DNA of 64,000 bases from SHXO01 sp964523885 (GTDB taxonomy: Bacteria; Pseudomonadota; Gammaproteobacteria; Burkholderiales; SHXO01), in assembly GCA_964523885.1 (NCBI GenBank), contig CAZFYX010000087.1:1-64000 (forward strand), in the 5' to 3' direction. The notes under the pieces are model-generated. The model was not told the origin of the DNA and made no database searches. It was given only the letters and a program-made list of their open reading frames with translations. A program made the position numbers and the translations under genes. This document shows positions 35,330 to 44,793 of this stretch, one piece after another; the first letter of the stretch is position 1, and every line of letters starts with the position of its first letter.

Positions 35330-35391
35330 CTTCAGGTCCCTGTCGCCTCTAGCCTCTAGCCTCTTGCCTCTAGCCTCTTGCCTCTTGCCTA
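35252..35391. repeat. Heptamer inverted repeat, copy D (around the murG start)
   Basis: Left arm AGGCGAG, TGGCGAG, AGGCGAG, AGGCGAG (35252-35279) lies inside murG. The right arm, read leftward, is seven units AGGCAAG, AGGCAAG, AGGCTAG, AGGCAAG, AGGCTAG, AGGCTAG, AGGCGAC (35342-35390), and the unit string supplies the ftsW TAG. The 60-odd bases between hold the murG ribosome-binding site and first codons. In mRNA the arms can pair. Confidence 0.85.
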
Positions 35392-36558
35392 GACGCTCCG
35401 CCCCCGCATCAGCTGCCGGTTCTCGAAGTCGACCCGGAGCAGCAGTGCGAGCGCTGCGCAGTTCGCCAGCAGGCCGCTGCCGCCGAAGCTCAGGAACGGC
35501 AGCGTCAGCCCCTTCGTCGGTAGAAGCCCCATGTTCACCCCCATGTTGATGAGCGCCTGCCAGCCCAGCCAGATGCCGATGCCTTGCGCCACCAGCGCAT
35601 TGAAGTAGCGCTCCAGTCGGGCCGCCTGGGAGCCGATCGTGAAGGCCCGCATCACCACCCATGCGAACAGCAGGATCACGACGGTGACGCCGACCAGGCC
35701 CAGCTCCTCCCCGATCACGGCCAGCAGGAAGTCGGTGTGCGCCTCGGGCAGGTAGAACAGCTTCTCGACGCTGCCGCCGAGTCCGACGCCGAGCCATTCG
35801 CCGCGGCCGAACGCGATCAGCGCGTGCGACAGCTGGTAGCCCTTGCCGAACGGGTCCGCCCAGGGATCCATGAACCCGAGGATGCGCTGCATGCGGTACG
35901 GCGAGGTCACGATGATCAGGATGAACCCCGCGACCAGCAGCGCGAACAGGCCGACGAACAGCTTCCAGTTCATCCCGCCCAGGAACAGCACGCCCATCGA
36001 GATGGCCGCGATCACCGCGAATGCGCCGAAGTCGGGCTCGCGCAGCAGCAGCGCGCCGGTGAACAGCATCACGGCGAACATCGGCAGGAAGCCCTTCTTC
36101 AGACTGTGCATCCAGGCCGCCTTGCGCACCGTGTAGTCGGCGGCGTAGAGCACGACGAACAGCTTCACCAGCTCCGAGGGCTGGAGGTTCATCACCACCA
36201 GCGGCAGCCAGCGGCGGCTGCCGTTGACCTCGCGCCCGATCCCGGGAATGAGCACCAGCACCAGTAGCACGGCGCCGAACAGGAACAGATATGGCGCGAT
36301 CGGCTGCCACAGCCGCATGGGCACCTGGAACACCATGTAGGCAGCCGTCACGCTGATCACCAGGGCGATGACATGCCGCACCAGGAAGTACGAGGTGTTG
36401 CCTGCGGTGAAGCGGGCGCCGTCGGCCAGCGCGATCGAGGCGGAGTACACCATCACCAGGCCGATGCCGAGCAGCAGGGCGCTCACCCAGATCAGGGCGT
36501 CGTCCATCTCCCGCAAGGCGGCGGCGGAGCGGCGGGAGAGCATCGCAGTCGCGTTCAT
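35389..36558 (-). CDS. ftsW: Peptidoglycan glycosyltransferase / SEDS protein FtsW
   Basis: Divisome SEDS glycan polymerase working with FtsI. 389 aa with about ten hydrophobic segments. GREVNGSRRWLPLVVMNLQPSELVKL, VGLGGSVEKLFYLPEAHTDFLLAVIGEELG and LSFGGSGLLANCAALALLL are diagnostic. The ATG overlaps the murD stop (ATGA). The stop codon is formed by repeat copy D. Confidence 0.97.
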   Translation of the reverse strand: MNATAMLSRRSAAALREMDDALIWVSALLLGIGLVMVYSASIALADGARFTAGNTSYFLVRHVIALVISVTAAYMVFQVPMRLWQPIAPYLFLFGAVLLVLVLIPGIGREVNGSRRWLPLVVMNLQPSELVKLFVVLYAADYTVRKAAWMHSLKKGFLPMFAVMLFTGALLLREPDFGAFAVIAAISMGVLFLGGMNWKLFVGLFALLVAGFILIIVTSPYRMQRILGFMDPWADPFGKGYQLSHALIAFGRGEWLGVGLGGSVEKLFYLPEAHTDFLLAVIGEELGLVGVTVVILLFAWVVMRAFTIGSQAARLERYFNALVAQGIGIWLGWQALINMGVNMGLLPTKGLTLPFLSFGGSGLLANCAALALLLRVDFENRQLMRGRSV

Positions 36559-37946
36559 GCGTGCTCCGCGATCCGCTTGACCGCATCGACGAACACCTGG
36601 GCGCGGTGCTCGTAATTGCGGAACATGTCGAAGCTAGCGCACGCGGGCGAGAGCATCACGGCATCGCCTTCGCGGGCAGCGCTGAAGCTGGCGCGCACCG
36701 CCTCCTCCATGTCCTGCGCGCGCAGCAGCGGCACGCCGCTGTCGGCCACTGCCTGCGCGATGCGCTCGCGGTCACGCCCGATCAAGATCACCGCGCGTGC
36801 ACGGTTCGCGACCGGACCTCGCAACGGAGAGAAGTCCTGGCCCTTGCCATCGCCGCCGGCGATCAGCACCACCTTCTGGCTCAGGCCATTCAGGGCGGCC
36901 ACGGTCGCGCCCACGTTGGTGCCCTTAGAGTCGTCGAAGAAGGTGATGCCGCGGATCTCGGCCACCTTCTGCACGCGGTGCGGCAGGCCCTCGAACTGGG
37001 CCAGCGCCTGCAGCAGCGGCTGGTACGGCAGGTCGATGGCACGCATGAGTGCGAGGGCGGCCAGCGCGTTGGCGGCGTTGTGCAGCCCGGCCACGCGCAG
37101 GCGCGACACGGCCATCAGCTTGTGGTCACCCTGCGCCATCCAGCTCTCGCCATCGGCGCTGAGCAGGCCCCATTCGCGCTCGTTCGCGGGCGTATCGAGC
37201 CCGAAGGTGTAGATGCGGCGGCCCGGCATCGCCATCGCGGCGGTCCAGGCGTCCTGGCGGTTGAGGACCTGGATGCCCGTGCCGTGGAAGATGCGCGCCT
37301 TGGCTCGCGCGTACGCTTCCATGCCGACGTAGCGATCCAGGTGGTCTTCGCTCAGGTTGAGGCATGCGGCGACGTGCGCATCCAGGCTGTGCGTCGTCTC
37401 GAGCTGGAAACTGGACAGTTCCAGCACGAAAGCCTCGGGGATCGGCTCGCCCCGCTTCGCATCGGCTTCCACCTGGAGCAGGATGTCGAGGACGGGCAGG
37501 CCGATGTTGCCCGCCACCACCGTGCGCAGACCCGCGGCCCGGCACATCGCACCAGCCATCTCGGTGACGGTGCTCTTGCCGTTCGATCCGGTGATTGCGA
37601 CCACCTTGGTCGAACCGATGTGCGGCAATGCCTGGGCGAACAGCTCGATGTCCCCGGCCACCGGCACCCCGCGCCGCACGGCGGCGTCGATGGGGGGCTC
37701 GCTCAGCGCGATGCCGGGGCTCAGCGCGACGAGGTCGGCGTCCCGGAACAGCGCATCGCTGAACGGGCCTGCATGGACCCGCACTTCCGGCAGCTCGACC
37801 GCCAGCTGCGCAGCGCCGGGCGGCGTGGCGCGGGTGTCGGCAACGCGCACGCGTGCGCCGTGGCGCGCGAGCCCGCGCGCCATCGACAGGCCGGTCATCC
37901 CCAGCCCCAGCACCAACGCCTGCTTGCCGTCGAGCTCCAGTCGCAT
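36555..37946 (-). CDS. murD: UDP-N-acetylmuramoyl-L-alanine--D-glutamate ligase MurD
   Basis: Adds D-Glu to UDP-MurNAc-L-Ala. 463 aa. ALVLGLGMTGLSMARGLARHG start, ATP loop AITGSNGKSTVTEM, LNLSEDHLDRYVGMEAY, FFDDSKGTNVGATVAAL and LSPACASFDMFRNYEHRA. Five bases after mraY. Confidence 0.97.
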   Translation of the reverse strand: MRLELDGKQALVLGLGMTGLSMARGLARHGARVRVADTRATPPGAAQLAVELPEVRVHAGPFSDALFRDADLVALSPGIALSEPPIDAAVRRGVPVAGDIELFAQALPHIGSTKVVAITGSNGKSTVTEMAGAMCRAAGLRTVVAGNIGLPVLDILLQVEADAKRGEPIPEAFVLELSSFQLETTHSLDAHVAACLNLSEDHLDRYVGMEAYARAKARIFHGTGIQVLNRQDAWTAAMAMPGRRIYTFGLDTPANEREWGLLSADGESWMAQGDHKLMAVSRLRVAGLHNAANALAALALMRAIDLPYQPLLQALAQFEGLPHRVQKVAEIRGITFFDDSKGTNVGATVAALNGLSQKVVLIAGGDGKGQDFSPLRGPVANRARAVILIGRDRERIAQAVADSGVPLLRAQDMEEAVRASFSAAREGDAVMLSPACASFDMFRNYEHRAQVFVDAVKRIAEHA

Positions 37947-37951
37947 TCCTG

Positions 37952-39037
37952 TCAGCGCAACTTCAGGGTCGAGAGTCCGACCAATACCAGCATCATCGTG
38001 ATGATCCAGAAGCGGACGACAACCTGGTTCTCTTTCCAGCCCTTCAATTCGTAGTGATGGTGCAGCGGCGCCATCCGGAACACGCGCTTGCCGGTGAGCT
38101 TGAAGGACGCCACCTGGATCATCACCGACAGCGTCTCCACCACGAACACGCCGCCCATGATGAACAGCACGATCTCCTGGCGGCAGATCACGGCGACGGT
38201 GCCCAGCGCCCCACCCAGGGCGAGCGCGCCCACGTCACCCATGAACACTTCCGCCGGATAGGCGTTGAACCAGAGGAACGCCAGCCCCGCGCCGGCCATC
38301 GCCGCGCAGAAGATGGTCAGCTCGGAAGCCCCCGGGATGTGAGGGAAACCGAGGTACTTGGAGAACACCGCGTGTCCGGCCACGTAGGCGAATACCCCGA
38401 GCGCGCTACCCACCATGACGGTGGGCATGATGGCGAGGCCGTCCAGGCCGTCGGTCAGGTTCACCGCGTTGCTGGTGCCGACGATGACGAAGTAGGTCAT
38501 CAGGATGAAGCCCCAGATCCCCAGCGGATAGGCGACCTGCTTGAAGAACGGGACGATGAACTCGGTCTGCGCCGGCAGCGTCGTGCTGAATGCGAGGAAC
38601 GAAGCCGCGGCCAGCCCGATCAGCGACTGCCAGAAGTACTTGGCCTTGGCCGACAAGCCCTTCGGGTTGCGGTGCACGACCTTGCGCCAGTCGTCCACCC
38701 AGCCGATCCAGCCGAAGCCGAGCGTGACGATTAGGACCACCCACACGAAGCGGTTGGACAGGTCGGCCCAGAGCAACGTGCTGATCGCGATGGCGACCAG
38801 GATCAGCGCACCGCCCATGGTCGGCGTCCCGGCCTTGGTCAGGTGCGTCTGCGGCCCGTCGCTGCGCACCGCCTGGCCGATCTTGTAGGCGGTCAGCTTG
38901 CGGATCATCGCCGGTCCGACGATGAACGAGATCACCAGCGAAGTCAGGGTCGCCAGCACCGCACGCAGGGTGATGTAGTTGAATACGTTGAACGCGCGCA
39001 CGTCGTCGGCGAGCAGCTGGGCGAGCTCGAGCAGCAT
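37952..39037 (-). CDS. mraY: Phospho-MurNAc-pentapeptide transferase MraY
   Basis: Makes lipid I from UDP-MurNAc-pentapeptide and undecaprenyl phosphate. 361 aa, about ten membrane segments. HLTKAGTPTMGGALIL, VGTSNAVNLTDGLDGLAIMP, NAYPAEVFMGDVGALALGG and MAPLHHHYELKGWKEN are the catalytic loops. One base after the murF stop. Confidence 0.98.
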   Translation of the reverse strand: MLLELAQLLADDVRAFNVFNYITLRAVLATLTSLVISFIVGPAMIRKLTAYKIGQAVRSDGPQTHLTKAGTPTMGGALILVAIAISTLLWADLSNRFVWVVLIVTLGFGWIGWVDDWRKVVHRNPKGLSAKAKYFWQSLIGLAAASFLAFSTTLPAQTEFIVPFFKQVAYPLGIWGFILMTYFVIVGTSNAVNLTDGLDGLAIMPTVMVGSALGVFAYVAGHAVFSKYLGFPHIPGASELTIFCAAMAGAGLAFLWFNAYPAEVFMGDVGALALGGALGTVAVICRQEIVLFIMGGVFVVETLSVMIQVASFKLTGKRVFRMAPLHHHYELKGWKENQVVVRFWIITMMLVLVGLSTLKLR

Positions 39038-39038
39038 G

Positions 39039-40409
39039 TCAGTGACCCCCCGCCGCAGCCGCTGCGGCCTCGCCGTGCACCAGACGCTCGACCACACGCT
39101 CCATCCGCATGAAGCGCGAGCCCTTCACCAGCACGGTTTCCTTCCCGGTGAGCGCGGCTTCCAGCCGCGTGCATAACCCGTCGATGTCGGCGAAGTGCTC
39201 CGCGCCGGCACCGAATGCAGCGACCGCGGCAGCGGACAGCTCGCCGAGCGCGAGCAGGCGGTCGATTCCGGCTCGCCGCGCTGCGGCCCCGACCTCCGTG
39301 TGCAGCGCGCGGCCGTCGGCACCCAGCTCACCCATGTCGCCCAGCACCAGGATCCTGGTGCCCGGCATGGCGGAGAGCACCGCGATTGCGGCCAGCATGG
39401 AGTCGGGGTTGGCGTTGTAGGTATCGTCGATCACACGGCCACCGGCCAGGGCGGTCTTGGCCTGCAGCCGTCCCTTCGCGCCGGTGTAGCCGCCCAGGCC
39501 GGCGGCGATCGCCTCTGCGGGGATGGCCAGCGCGTGTCCCACTGCACACGCCGCCAGCGCGTTGCGCAGGTTGTGCTCGCCCAGCACGCGCAACTGCACG
39601 CTGTATTGTTCGCCGGCGGCGCGCACCTCCAGCACACTGCCGCGTACTCGCCCCTGCACCTGCGCCGGCCGCTCGATGCCGAATTCCACGACCTTGCGGC
39701 CATGGTTGAGTCCGCGCCAGTAGTCGGCGAAGCGATCGTCAGCGTTGATCAGCGCCGTGCCGCCGGCCTGCAGCCCCTCGTAGATCTCGCCCTTGGCCTG
39801 GGCGATGGCCTCGCGCGATCCGAGCTCGCCGATGTGGGCAGTGCCGGCGTTGTTGATCACCGCCACGGTGGGCCGGGCGAGGTTGGTGAGGTAGCGGATC
39901 TCGCCGAGGTGGTTCATCCCCATCTCGATCACCGCATAGCGATGCTGGCTGCGCAGGCGCAACAGCATCAGCGGAAGGCCGATCGCGTTGTTCAGGTTGC
40001 CGCTGGTTGCCAGCACGCTCGCGTCGCCGGCATGCGCGCGCAGCACCGCAGCCACCATGTCCTTGACCGTCGTCTTCCCGCTGCTGCCGGTGATGCCGAT
40101 GAGCGGAAGATCGAAGCGGTTGCGCCATGCGGCCGCCAGACGCCCCAGCGCTGCGAGGGTGTCGTCGACCAGGATCAGGCCGGCGTTGTGCGTGCGCACA
40201 GCGTCGGCGTCCGACACCAGCGCGCCGGCCGCACCCGCCTTCAGCGCGACATCGACATATGCGTGGCCGTCGAAGCGCTCGCCCCGCAGCGCCACGAACA
40301 GGTCGCCGCGGGCCACCTCGCGACTGTCGGTCGTCACGCCGCCGAAGCTGGCGTTCGCGCCGCGGCGGCCGGCGCCGATCTGCTCTGCCGCAGTGTCGAG
40401 GTCGAGCAT
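39039..40409 (-). CDS. murF: UDP-MurNAc-tripeptide--D-alanyl-D-alanine ligase MurF
   Basis: Adds D-Ala-D-Ala, using the Ddl product. 456 aa from MLDLDTAAEQ. GVTTDSREVARGDLFVALRG, ATP loop GITGSSGKTTVKDMV, EMGMNHLGEIRYL, and DTYNANPDSMLAAI. An upstream in-frame ATG inside murE is not used. One base after the murE stop. Confidence 0.96.
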   Translation of the reverse strand: MLDLDTAAEQIGAGRRGANASFGGVTTDSREVARGDLFVALRGERFDGHAYVDVALKAGAAGALVSDADAVRTHNAGLILVDDTLAALGRLAAAWRNRFDLPLIGITGSSGKTTVKDMVAAVLRAHAGDASVLATSGNLNNAIGLPLMLLRLRSQHRYAVIEMGMNHLGEIRYLTNLARPTVAVINNAGTAHIGELGSREAIAQAKGEIYEGLQAGGTALINADDRFADYWRGLNHGRKVVEFGIERPAQVQGRVRGSVLEVRAAGEQYSVQLRVLGEHNLRNALAACAVGHALAIPAEAIAAGLGGYTGAKGRLQAKTALAGGRVIDDTYNANPDSMLAAIAVLSAMPGTRILVLGDMGELGADGRALHTEVGAAARRAGIDRLLALGELSAAAVAAFGAGAEHFADIDGLCTRLEAALTGKETVLVKGSRFMRMERVVERLVHGEAAAAAAGGH

Positions 40410-40410
40410 C

Positions 40411-41859
40411 TCAGTGCACCTTGCCGCGCAGGGCGGCGCCCGCGACTTCCGCATCGGAGAACGGCAGGCGTACGCCGCGGATCTCCTGGTAGGGCTCGTG
40501 CCCCTTGCCGGCGATCAGCACGACGTCGCCCGCGCGGGCGCTGTGCACGGCGCGGTGGATCGCCGCGGCGCGGTCCGGTTCGACGTGGTGGTTGGCGTGC
40601 GCGCCGGCGACGATCTGCTCGATGATCGCGAGCGGATCCTCGTTGCGCGGGTTGTCGCTGGTGACGACGGCCTCGTGCGCCAGGCGGGTCGCCACCTCGC
40701 CCATCAGCGGCCGCTTGCCGGCGTCGCGGTCGCCGCCGCAGCCGAACACGCAGATCAGCCGCGCATTGGCCTCGAGCAGGTCGCGCAGCGTCTCCAGCAC
40801 TTTCTGCAGCGCGTCGGGGCTGTGGGCGTAGTCCACCACCACCAGCGGCTTGCCCGGCTCGCGCAGCATCTGCAGGCGGCCGGCCACCGGCTCCAGTTCT
40901 GCCAATGCGTGCACCGCCGCGTCGAGGTCGATCCCGGCCGCGAGCAGCACCCCGAGCACGCCCAGCAGGTTGGCGGCGTTGAAGCCACCGAGCAGGCGGC
41001 TCTGCACGGCCGCGGGACCCCAGGGTGTCTCGATCTCCAGCCTCAGCCCGCGCTGGCTCAGGTCCAGCCGGTGCCCGGAGATCTCGCCCTTGCCGAAACC
41101 GTAGCCGAGAACCTCCACCCGCGTGCGGTCGACGGAGGCGGCCAGCCGGGCGCCGAATGCGTCGTCGAGATTGATCACGGCGTGGCGCAGGCCAGGCCAC
41201 TGGAACAACCTGGCCTTGGCCGCACCGTACTGCTCCATCGTCCCGTGGTAGTCCAGGTGGTCCCGGGAAAGATTGGTGAACAGCGCGGCGGAGAACGCCA
41301 CGCCGTTCACCCGGCCCTGGTCGAGCCCATGGGAGGAGACTTCCATCGAGATGCAGCGCGCACCGGCCGCCAGCAGAGCGGCCAGCTGCTCCTGGAGGAT
41401 GATCGGGTCGGGCGTGGTGTGCGTGGCCGGCACCAGCGCACCGGGAAAGCCGTTGCCCAGCGTGCCGATCACCGCAGTGCGCCGGCCCACGCCGTTGAGC
41501 GCCTGCGCGATCCAGTGCGAGCAGGACGTCTTCCCGTTGGTCCCGGTCACCGCCGCGATCCACTGCTGGCGCGAGGGATCGCCAAAGACGTGCGCGGCGA
41601 GCGCACCCAGCTGGTGCCGCAGGTCGGAGACGCCGAGGTTGGGGACGCCCACGCTCGCGTCCCACTGGTAGCCGCGCGCTTCCCAGATCACCGCGGCTGC
41701 GCCCGCAGCCACCGCCTGTCGGATGAATTGACGCCCGTCGGTGCGTTCGCCGGGGAACGCGACGAACACGTCGCCGCGCTGCACCTGCCTGCTGTCGGTG
41801 CGCAGGCGATCCACGCGCACGCCGAGCTGCTCGAGCTGGGCGGGGTCGAACCGGCTCAT
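40411..41859 (-). CDS. murE: UDP-MurNAc-L-Ala-D-Glu--2,6-diaminopimelate ligase MurE
   Basis: 482 aa. GVRVDRLRTDSRQVQRGDVF, ATP loop AVTGTNGKTSCSHWIAQAL, SMEVSSHGLDQGRVNG, and the substrate-selecting motif TSDNPRNEDP, whose DNPR form indicates meso-diaminopimelate rather than lysine. Hence a Gram-negative-type peptide stem. ATG overlaps the ftsI stop (ATGA). Confidence 0.97.
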   Translation of the reverse strand: MSRFDPAQLEQLGVRVDRLRTDSRQVQRGDVFVAFPGERTDGRQFIRQAVAAGAAAVIWEARGYQWDASVGVPNLGVSDLRHQLGALAAHVFGDPSRQQWIAAVTGTNGKTSCSHWIAQALNGVGRRTAVIGTLGNGFPGALVPATHTTPDPIILQEQLAALLAAGARCISMEVSSHGLDQGRVNGVAFSAALFTNLSRDHLDYHGTMEQYGAAKARLFQWPGLRHAVINLDDAFGARLAASVDRTRVEVLGYGFGKGEISGHRLDLSQRGLRLEIETPWGPAAVQSRLLGGFNAANLLGVLGVLLAAGIDLDAAVHALAELEPVAGRLQMLREPGKPLVVVDYAHSPDALQKVLETLRDLLEANARLICVFGCGGDRDAGKRPLMGEVATRLAHEAVVTSDNPRNEDPLAIIEQIVAGAHANHHVEPDRAAAIHRAVHSARAGDVVLIAGKGHEPYQEIRGVRLPFSDAEVAGAALRGKVH

Positions 41860-43574
41860 ACCTCTTCCTTCGCGTCGACCACCGGCTCGCCGGGCTCGAC
41901 GATGGTCATGGGCGCGTCCGGCTGGATCGACAGCATGCGCAGGGCGTCCGCGATGACCGACCTGAACACCGGTGCTGCGACGACGCCCCCATAGTACTCG
42001 CGTCCCTCGGGCTCATCGATCATCACCGCCACCAGCAGGCGCGGATCGGAGGCCGGCGCCATCCCGACGAAGGAGGAGACATAGCGGTCCGGCGCATAGG
42101 CGCCGCCTTCGAGCTTGTGCGCGGTGCCGGTCTTGCCTGCCACGCGATAGCCGAGCACCTGCGCGCGCACTGCTGTCCCGCCGGGTTGCACGACCGACTC
42201 GAGCATGGCGCGCACCGCCAGGGCGGTGGCCGGCGAGATCACGCGCGTGCCCTCGATCGGAGCGTCGCGCTTGATCAGGGTGAGCGGACGCAGCTCGCCG
42301 TTGGTCGCGAAGACCGTGTAGGCGCGGGCGAGCTGCAGCAGGCTCACCGAGATGCCGTGCCCGTACGACATGGTCGCCTGCTCGATCGGCCGCCAGTTCC
42401 GGTAGTCGCGCAGCCGGCCGCCGACCTCACCGGGAAAGCCGCTCTGCGGCGGCGCGCCGAAGCCCGCGGCGGACAGCACGCTCCACAGCTGCTCGCGCGG
42501 CAGCGCGAGGGCGATCTTGGCCACGCCGACGTTGGACGAGCGCTGGATCACCTGCGAGACAGTCAGCACATTCGCGGGATGGACATCGTGGATGCGGCGG
42601 TCGCCCACCACCATGTAGCCCGGCGCGGTCTGGATCGCGGTGTCGGGACGGACCAGGCGCGCCTCGAGCGCGGCGGCGACGGTGAACGGCTTTAGCGTGG
42701 AGCCCGGCTCGAACAGGTCGGTGACGGCGCGGTTGCGCGCGCGATCGGGGTCGCGGCTGGCGCGGCTGTTCGGGTTGTAGGCCGGCACGTTGGCCATGGC
42801 CAGCACTTCCCCGCTCTTCACATCGAGCACCACGATCCCACCGGCCTTGGCGCGGTGCTCGAGGACCGCGCTCTTCAGCTCGCGATAGGCCAGGTACTGG
42901 ATCTTCGCATCGATCGACAGCTGCAGGTCGCGCCCTTCCACGGGCGTGCGGATGCTCTCGCCGTCATCGACGATGCGGCCGAGCCGGTCCTTGATCACGC
43001 GGCGGCTGCCGGGCTTGCCCGCGAGCCAGTCCTGGTAGGCGAGCTCGAGTCCCTCGAGACCGCGGTCGTCGACATCGGTGAAGCCGAGCAGGTGCGCGGA
43101 CACCTCGCCCGCCGGATAGTAGCGGCCGTATTCGCGCTTGAGGGACACGCCGGGCACGCCGAGCTGCACCACCCGCGCAGCGACCTCGGGGGCGAGGCGG
43201 CGCTTGAGGTACACGAACTCACGATCGGTGTCCGACAGGCGCCGCATCAGCTCGCGCTCGGAGAGATCGAGCAGGCGGGCCAGCTCACGGCGCTGCCCCG
43301 GGTTCAGCTTGACATCCTCGGGCGCGGCCCAAACCGACTCCATCGGCGTGGAGATGGCCAGCAGCTCGCCGTTGCGATCGGTGATCCGGCCCCGGTGCGC
43401 GGGCAGCTCCAGGATCCGGGCATAGCGCGACTCGCCCTTGCGCTGCAGGAAGTCGTCGTTGAGCACCTGCAGCCACAGCGCACGGCCGACGAGCACGATG
43501 AAGCCGAGCAGGAGCAGGCCGAGGAGCACGCGCGAGCGCCCGACCGGGAGCTTGAGCGCAAGGGCCGGATTCAT
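41856..43574 (-). CDS. ftsI: Septal peptidoglycan transpeptidase FtsI (PBP3)
   Basis: Division-specific transpeptidase paired with FtsW. 572 aa. Single N-terminal helix (VLLGLLLLGFIVLVGRALWL, about residues 15-35), dimerisation/pedestal domain with RGRITDRNGELLAIS, then the penicillin-binding motifs in order: EPGSTLKP (active Ser in STLK), RSSNVGV (SxN) and GKTGTAHK (KTG). Five bases after ftsL. Confidence 0.97.
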   Translation of the reverse strand: MNPALALKLPVGRSRVLLGLLLLGFIVLVGRALWLQVLNDDFLQRKGESRYARILELPAHRGRITDRNGELLAISTPMESVWAAPEDVKLNPGQRRELARLLDLSERELMRRLSDTDREFVYLKRRLAPEVAARVVQLGVPGVSLKREYGRYYPAGEVSAHLLGFTDVDDRGLEGLELAYQDWLAGKPGSRRVIKDRLGRIVDDGESIRTPVEGRDLQLSIDAKIQYLAYRELKSAVLEHRAKAGGIVVLDVKSGEVLAMANVPAYNPNSRASRDPDRARNRAVTDLFEPGSTLKPFTVAAALEARLVRPDTAIQTAPGYMVVGDRRIHDVHPANVLTVSQVIQRSSNVGVAKIALALPREQLWSVLSAAGFGAPPQSGFPGEVGGRLRDYRNWRPIEQATMSYGHGISVSLLQLARAYTVFATNGELRPLTLIKRDAPIEGTRVISPATALAVRAMLESVVQPGGTAVRAQVLGYRVAGKTGTAHKLEGGAYAPDRYVSSFVGMAPASDPRLLVAVMIDEPEGREYYGGVVAAPVFRSVIADALRMLSIQPDAPMTIVEPGEPVVDAKEEV

Positions 43575-43579
43575 CACCC

Positions 43580-43867
43580 TCACGGCCTGCTCCCCGGCTG
43601 GGGCGGTCCGGAGGGGACCATCCGCACCCGCTCCTGCGGGGGCACGCGCATCTGCAGGCTTCCACTGGCGATCTTCTCGATGCGCGACTGCATCGCCCAG
43701 GTGCTCTGCTCCAGTTGCAGCTGGCCCCACTCGACATCGAGCTGGCGCGCGGCCTGCTGCTCCTCTTCCAGCTCGTTGATGAGCTTGCGCGCACGGTGCT
43801 GCGAAGTGACCAGCGCCAGCGCGCAGACGACCAGCACCGCGAACAGGGCCAGGTTGATGCGCATCAT
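43580..43867 (-). CDS. ftsL: Cell division protein FtsL
   Basis: 95-aa bitopic divisome protein that pairs with FtsB. Short N-terminus, one helix (LALFAVLVVCALALVTSQ), then a coiled-coil-like LINELEEEQQAARQLDVEW and a Pro-rich tail. ATG overlaps the rsmH stop (ATGA). Recognised by position and architecture, as the family is poorly conserved. Confidence 0.92.
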   Translation of the reverse strand: MMRINLALFAVLVVCALALVTSQHRARKLINELEEEQQAARQLDVEWGQLQLEQSTWAMQSRIEKIASGSLQMRVPPQERVRMVPSGPPQPGSRP

Positions 43868-44793
43868 GCCGCGAGCCTCTCGGCCACGCGCAGCGTCGCG
43901 GAGCGGCTGCGGGGATTGGCGCGCACCTCGGCCTCGCCGGGCCGTACCGCCTTGCCCACCAGCTTCAGGCGCGGACGCGGGCGCTCGGCCTCGCGCACCG
44001 CGAGCCCCTTCGGTACCGGCGGCGGCTGCGACTCGCTGCGCAGGAAGCGCTTGACGATGCGGTCCTCGAGCGAATGGAAGCTGATCACCGCGAGGCGACC
44101 GCCCGGGGCGAGCGCCTCGACCGCCTGGGACAAGCCTAGCGGAAGCTCCTCAAGCTCTTGATTGACGAAAATCCGTACAGCCTGGAATGTCCGCGTCGCC
44201 GGATCCTGATGAGGCTCGCGCGTGCGGACGGCCTCACCCACGACCTGGGCAAGCTGTCGGGTGGTGTGCAGAGCTCCCCGCGATCGAGCCGCAACAATCG
44301 CTCTTGCAATCGGGCCAGCAAACCGTTCTTCGCCATAGGTCCTGATCACCTCCCTGATGTGGTCCTCTTCGGCGGTCTGCAGCCATTGCTCGGCGGTCAC
44401 GCCGCGGCTGGTATCCATCCGCATGTCGAGGGGACCGTCGAGCCGGAAGCTGAAGCCGCGCACGGCGTCCTCCAGCTGCGGCGAGGACACGCCCAGATCC
44501 ATGAGCACGCCATCGACGTGTTCGAGCGCCTCGAGGCGCAGCACGTCCGACAGGTGCGCGAAGCTCGCGTGATGGATGTGGAACCGGGGGTCGCTCCAGC
44601 CGCGGGCAACCTCCACCGCCTGCGGATCGCGATCGAGGGCGATCAACCGCCCGCCATCCCCGAGGCGGGCCAGCAGCGCCCGGCTGTGGCCGCCGCGGCC
44701 GAAGGTGCAGTCGACATAGACGCCATCCCCCTTCACGTCGAGGGCGACGAGGGCCTCGTCGAGCAGGACGGGAACGTGCTGCCGGGCGCTCAG
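43864..44793 (-). CDS. rsmH: 16S rRNA m4C1402 methyltransferase RsmH, probable CTG start
   Basis: Methylates N4 of C1402 in 16S rRNA. 309 aa from the proposed start. HVPVLLDEALVAL start, SAM motif DCTFGRGGHSRALL, DRDPQAVEVAR, MDLGVSSPQLED, GGRLAVISFHSLEDRIVKRF and NPRSRSATLRVAERL. No ATG, GTG or TTG exists between the mraZ region and the conserved start. CTG at 44791-44793, overlapping the mraZ TGA (CTGA), gives the normal N-terminus; GAAGGG about eight bases upstream could be its ribosome-binding site. An ATG at 44883 inside mraZ would add 30 non-conserved residues. Confidence 0.93.
   Translation of the reverse strand: MSARQHVPVLLDEALVALDVKGDGVYVDCTFGRGGHSRALLARLGDGGRLIALDRDPQAVEVARGWSDPRFHIHHASFAHLSDVLRLEALEHVDGVLMDLGVSSPQLEDAVRGFSFRLDGPLDMRMDTSRGVTAEQWLQTAEEDHIREVIRTYGEERFAGPIARAIVAARSRGALHTTRQLAQVVGEAVRTREPHQDPATRTFQAVRIFVNQELEELPLGLSQAVEALAPGGRLAVISFHSLEDRIVKRFLRSESQPPPVPKGLAVREAERPRPRLKLVGKAVRPGEAEVRANPRSRSATLRVAERLAA

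Noticed and set aside
35252..35391. Short tandem repeats considered as a CRISPR array
   Set aside because: Units are 7 bases without spacers and face each other as arms; there are no cas genes.
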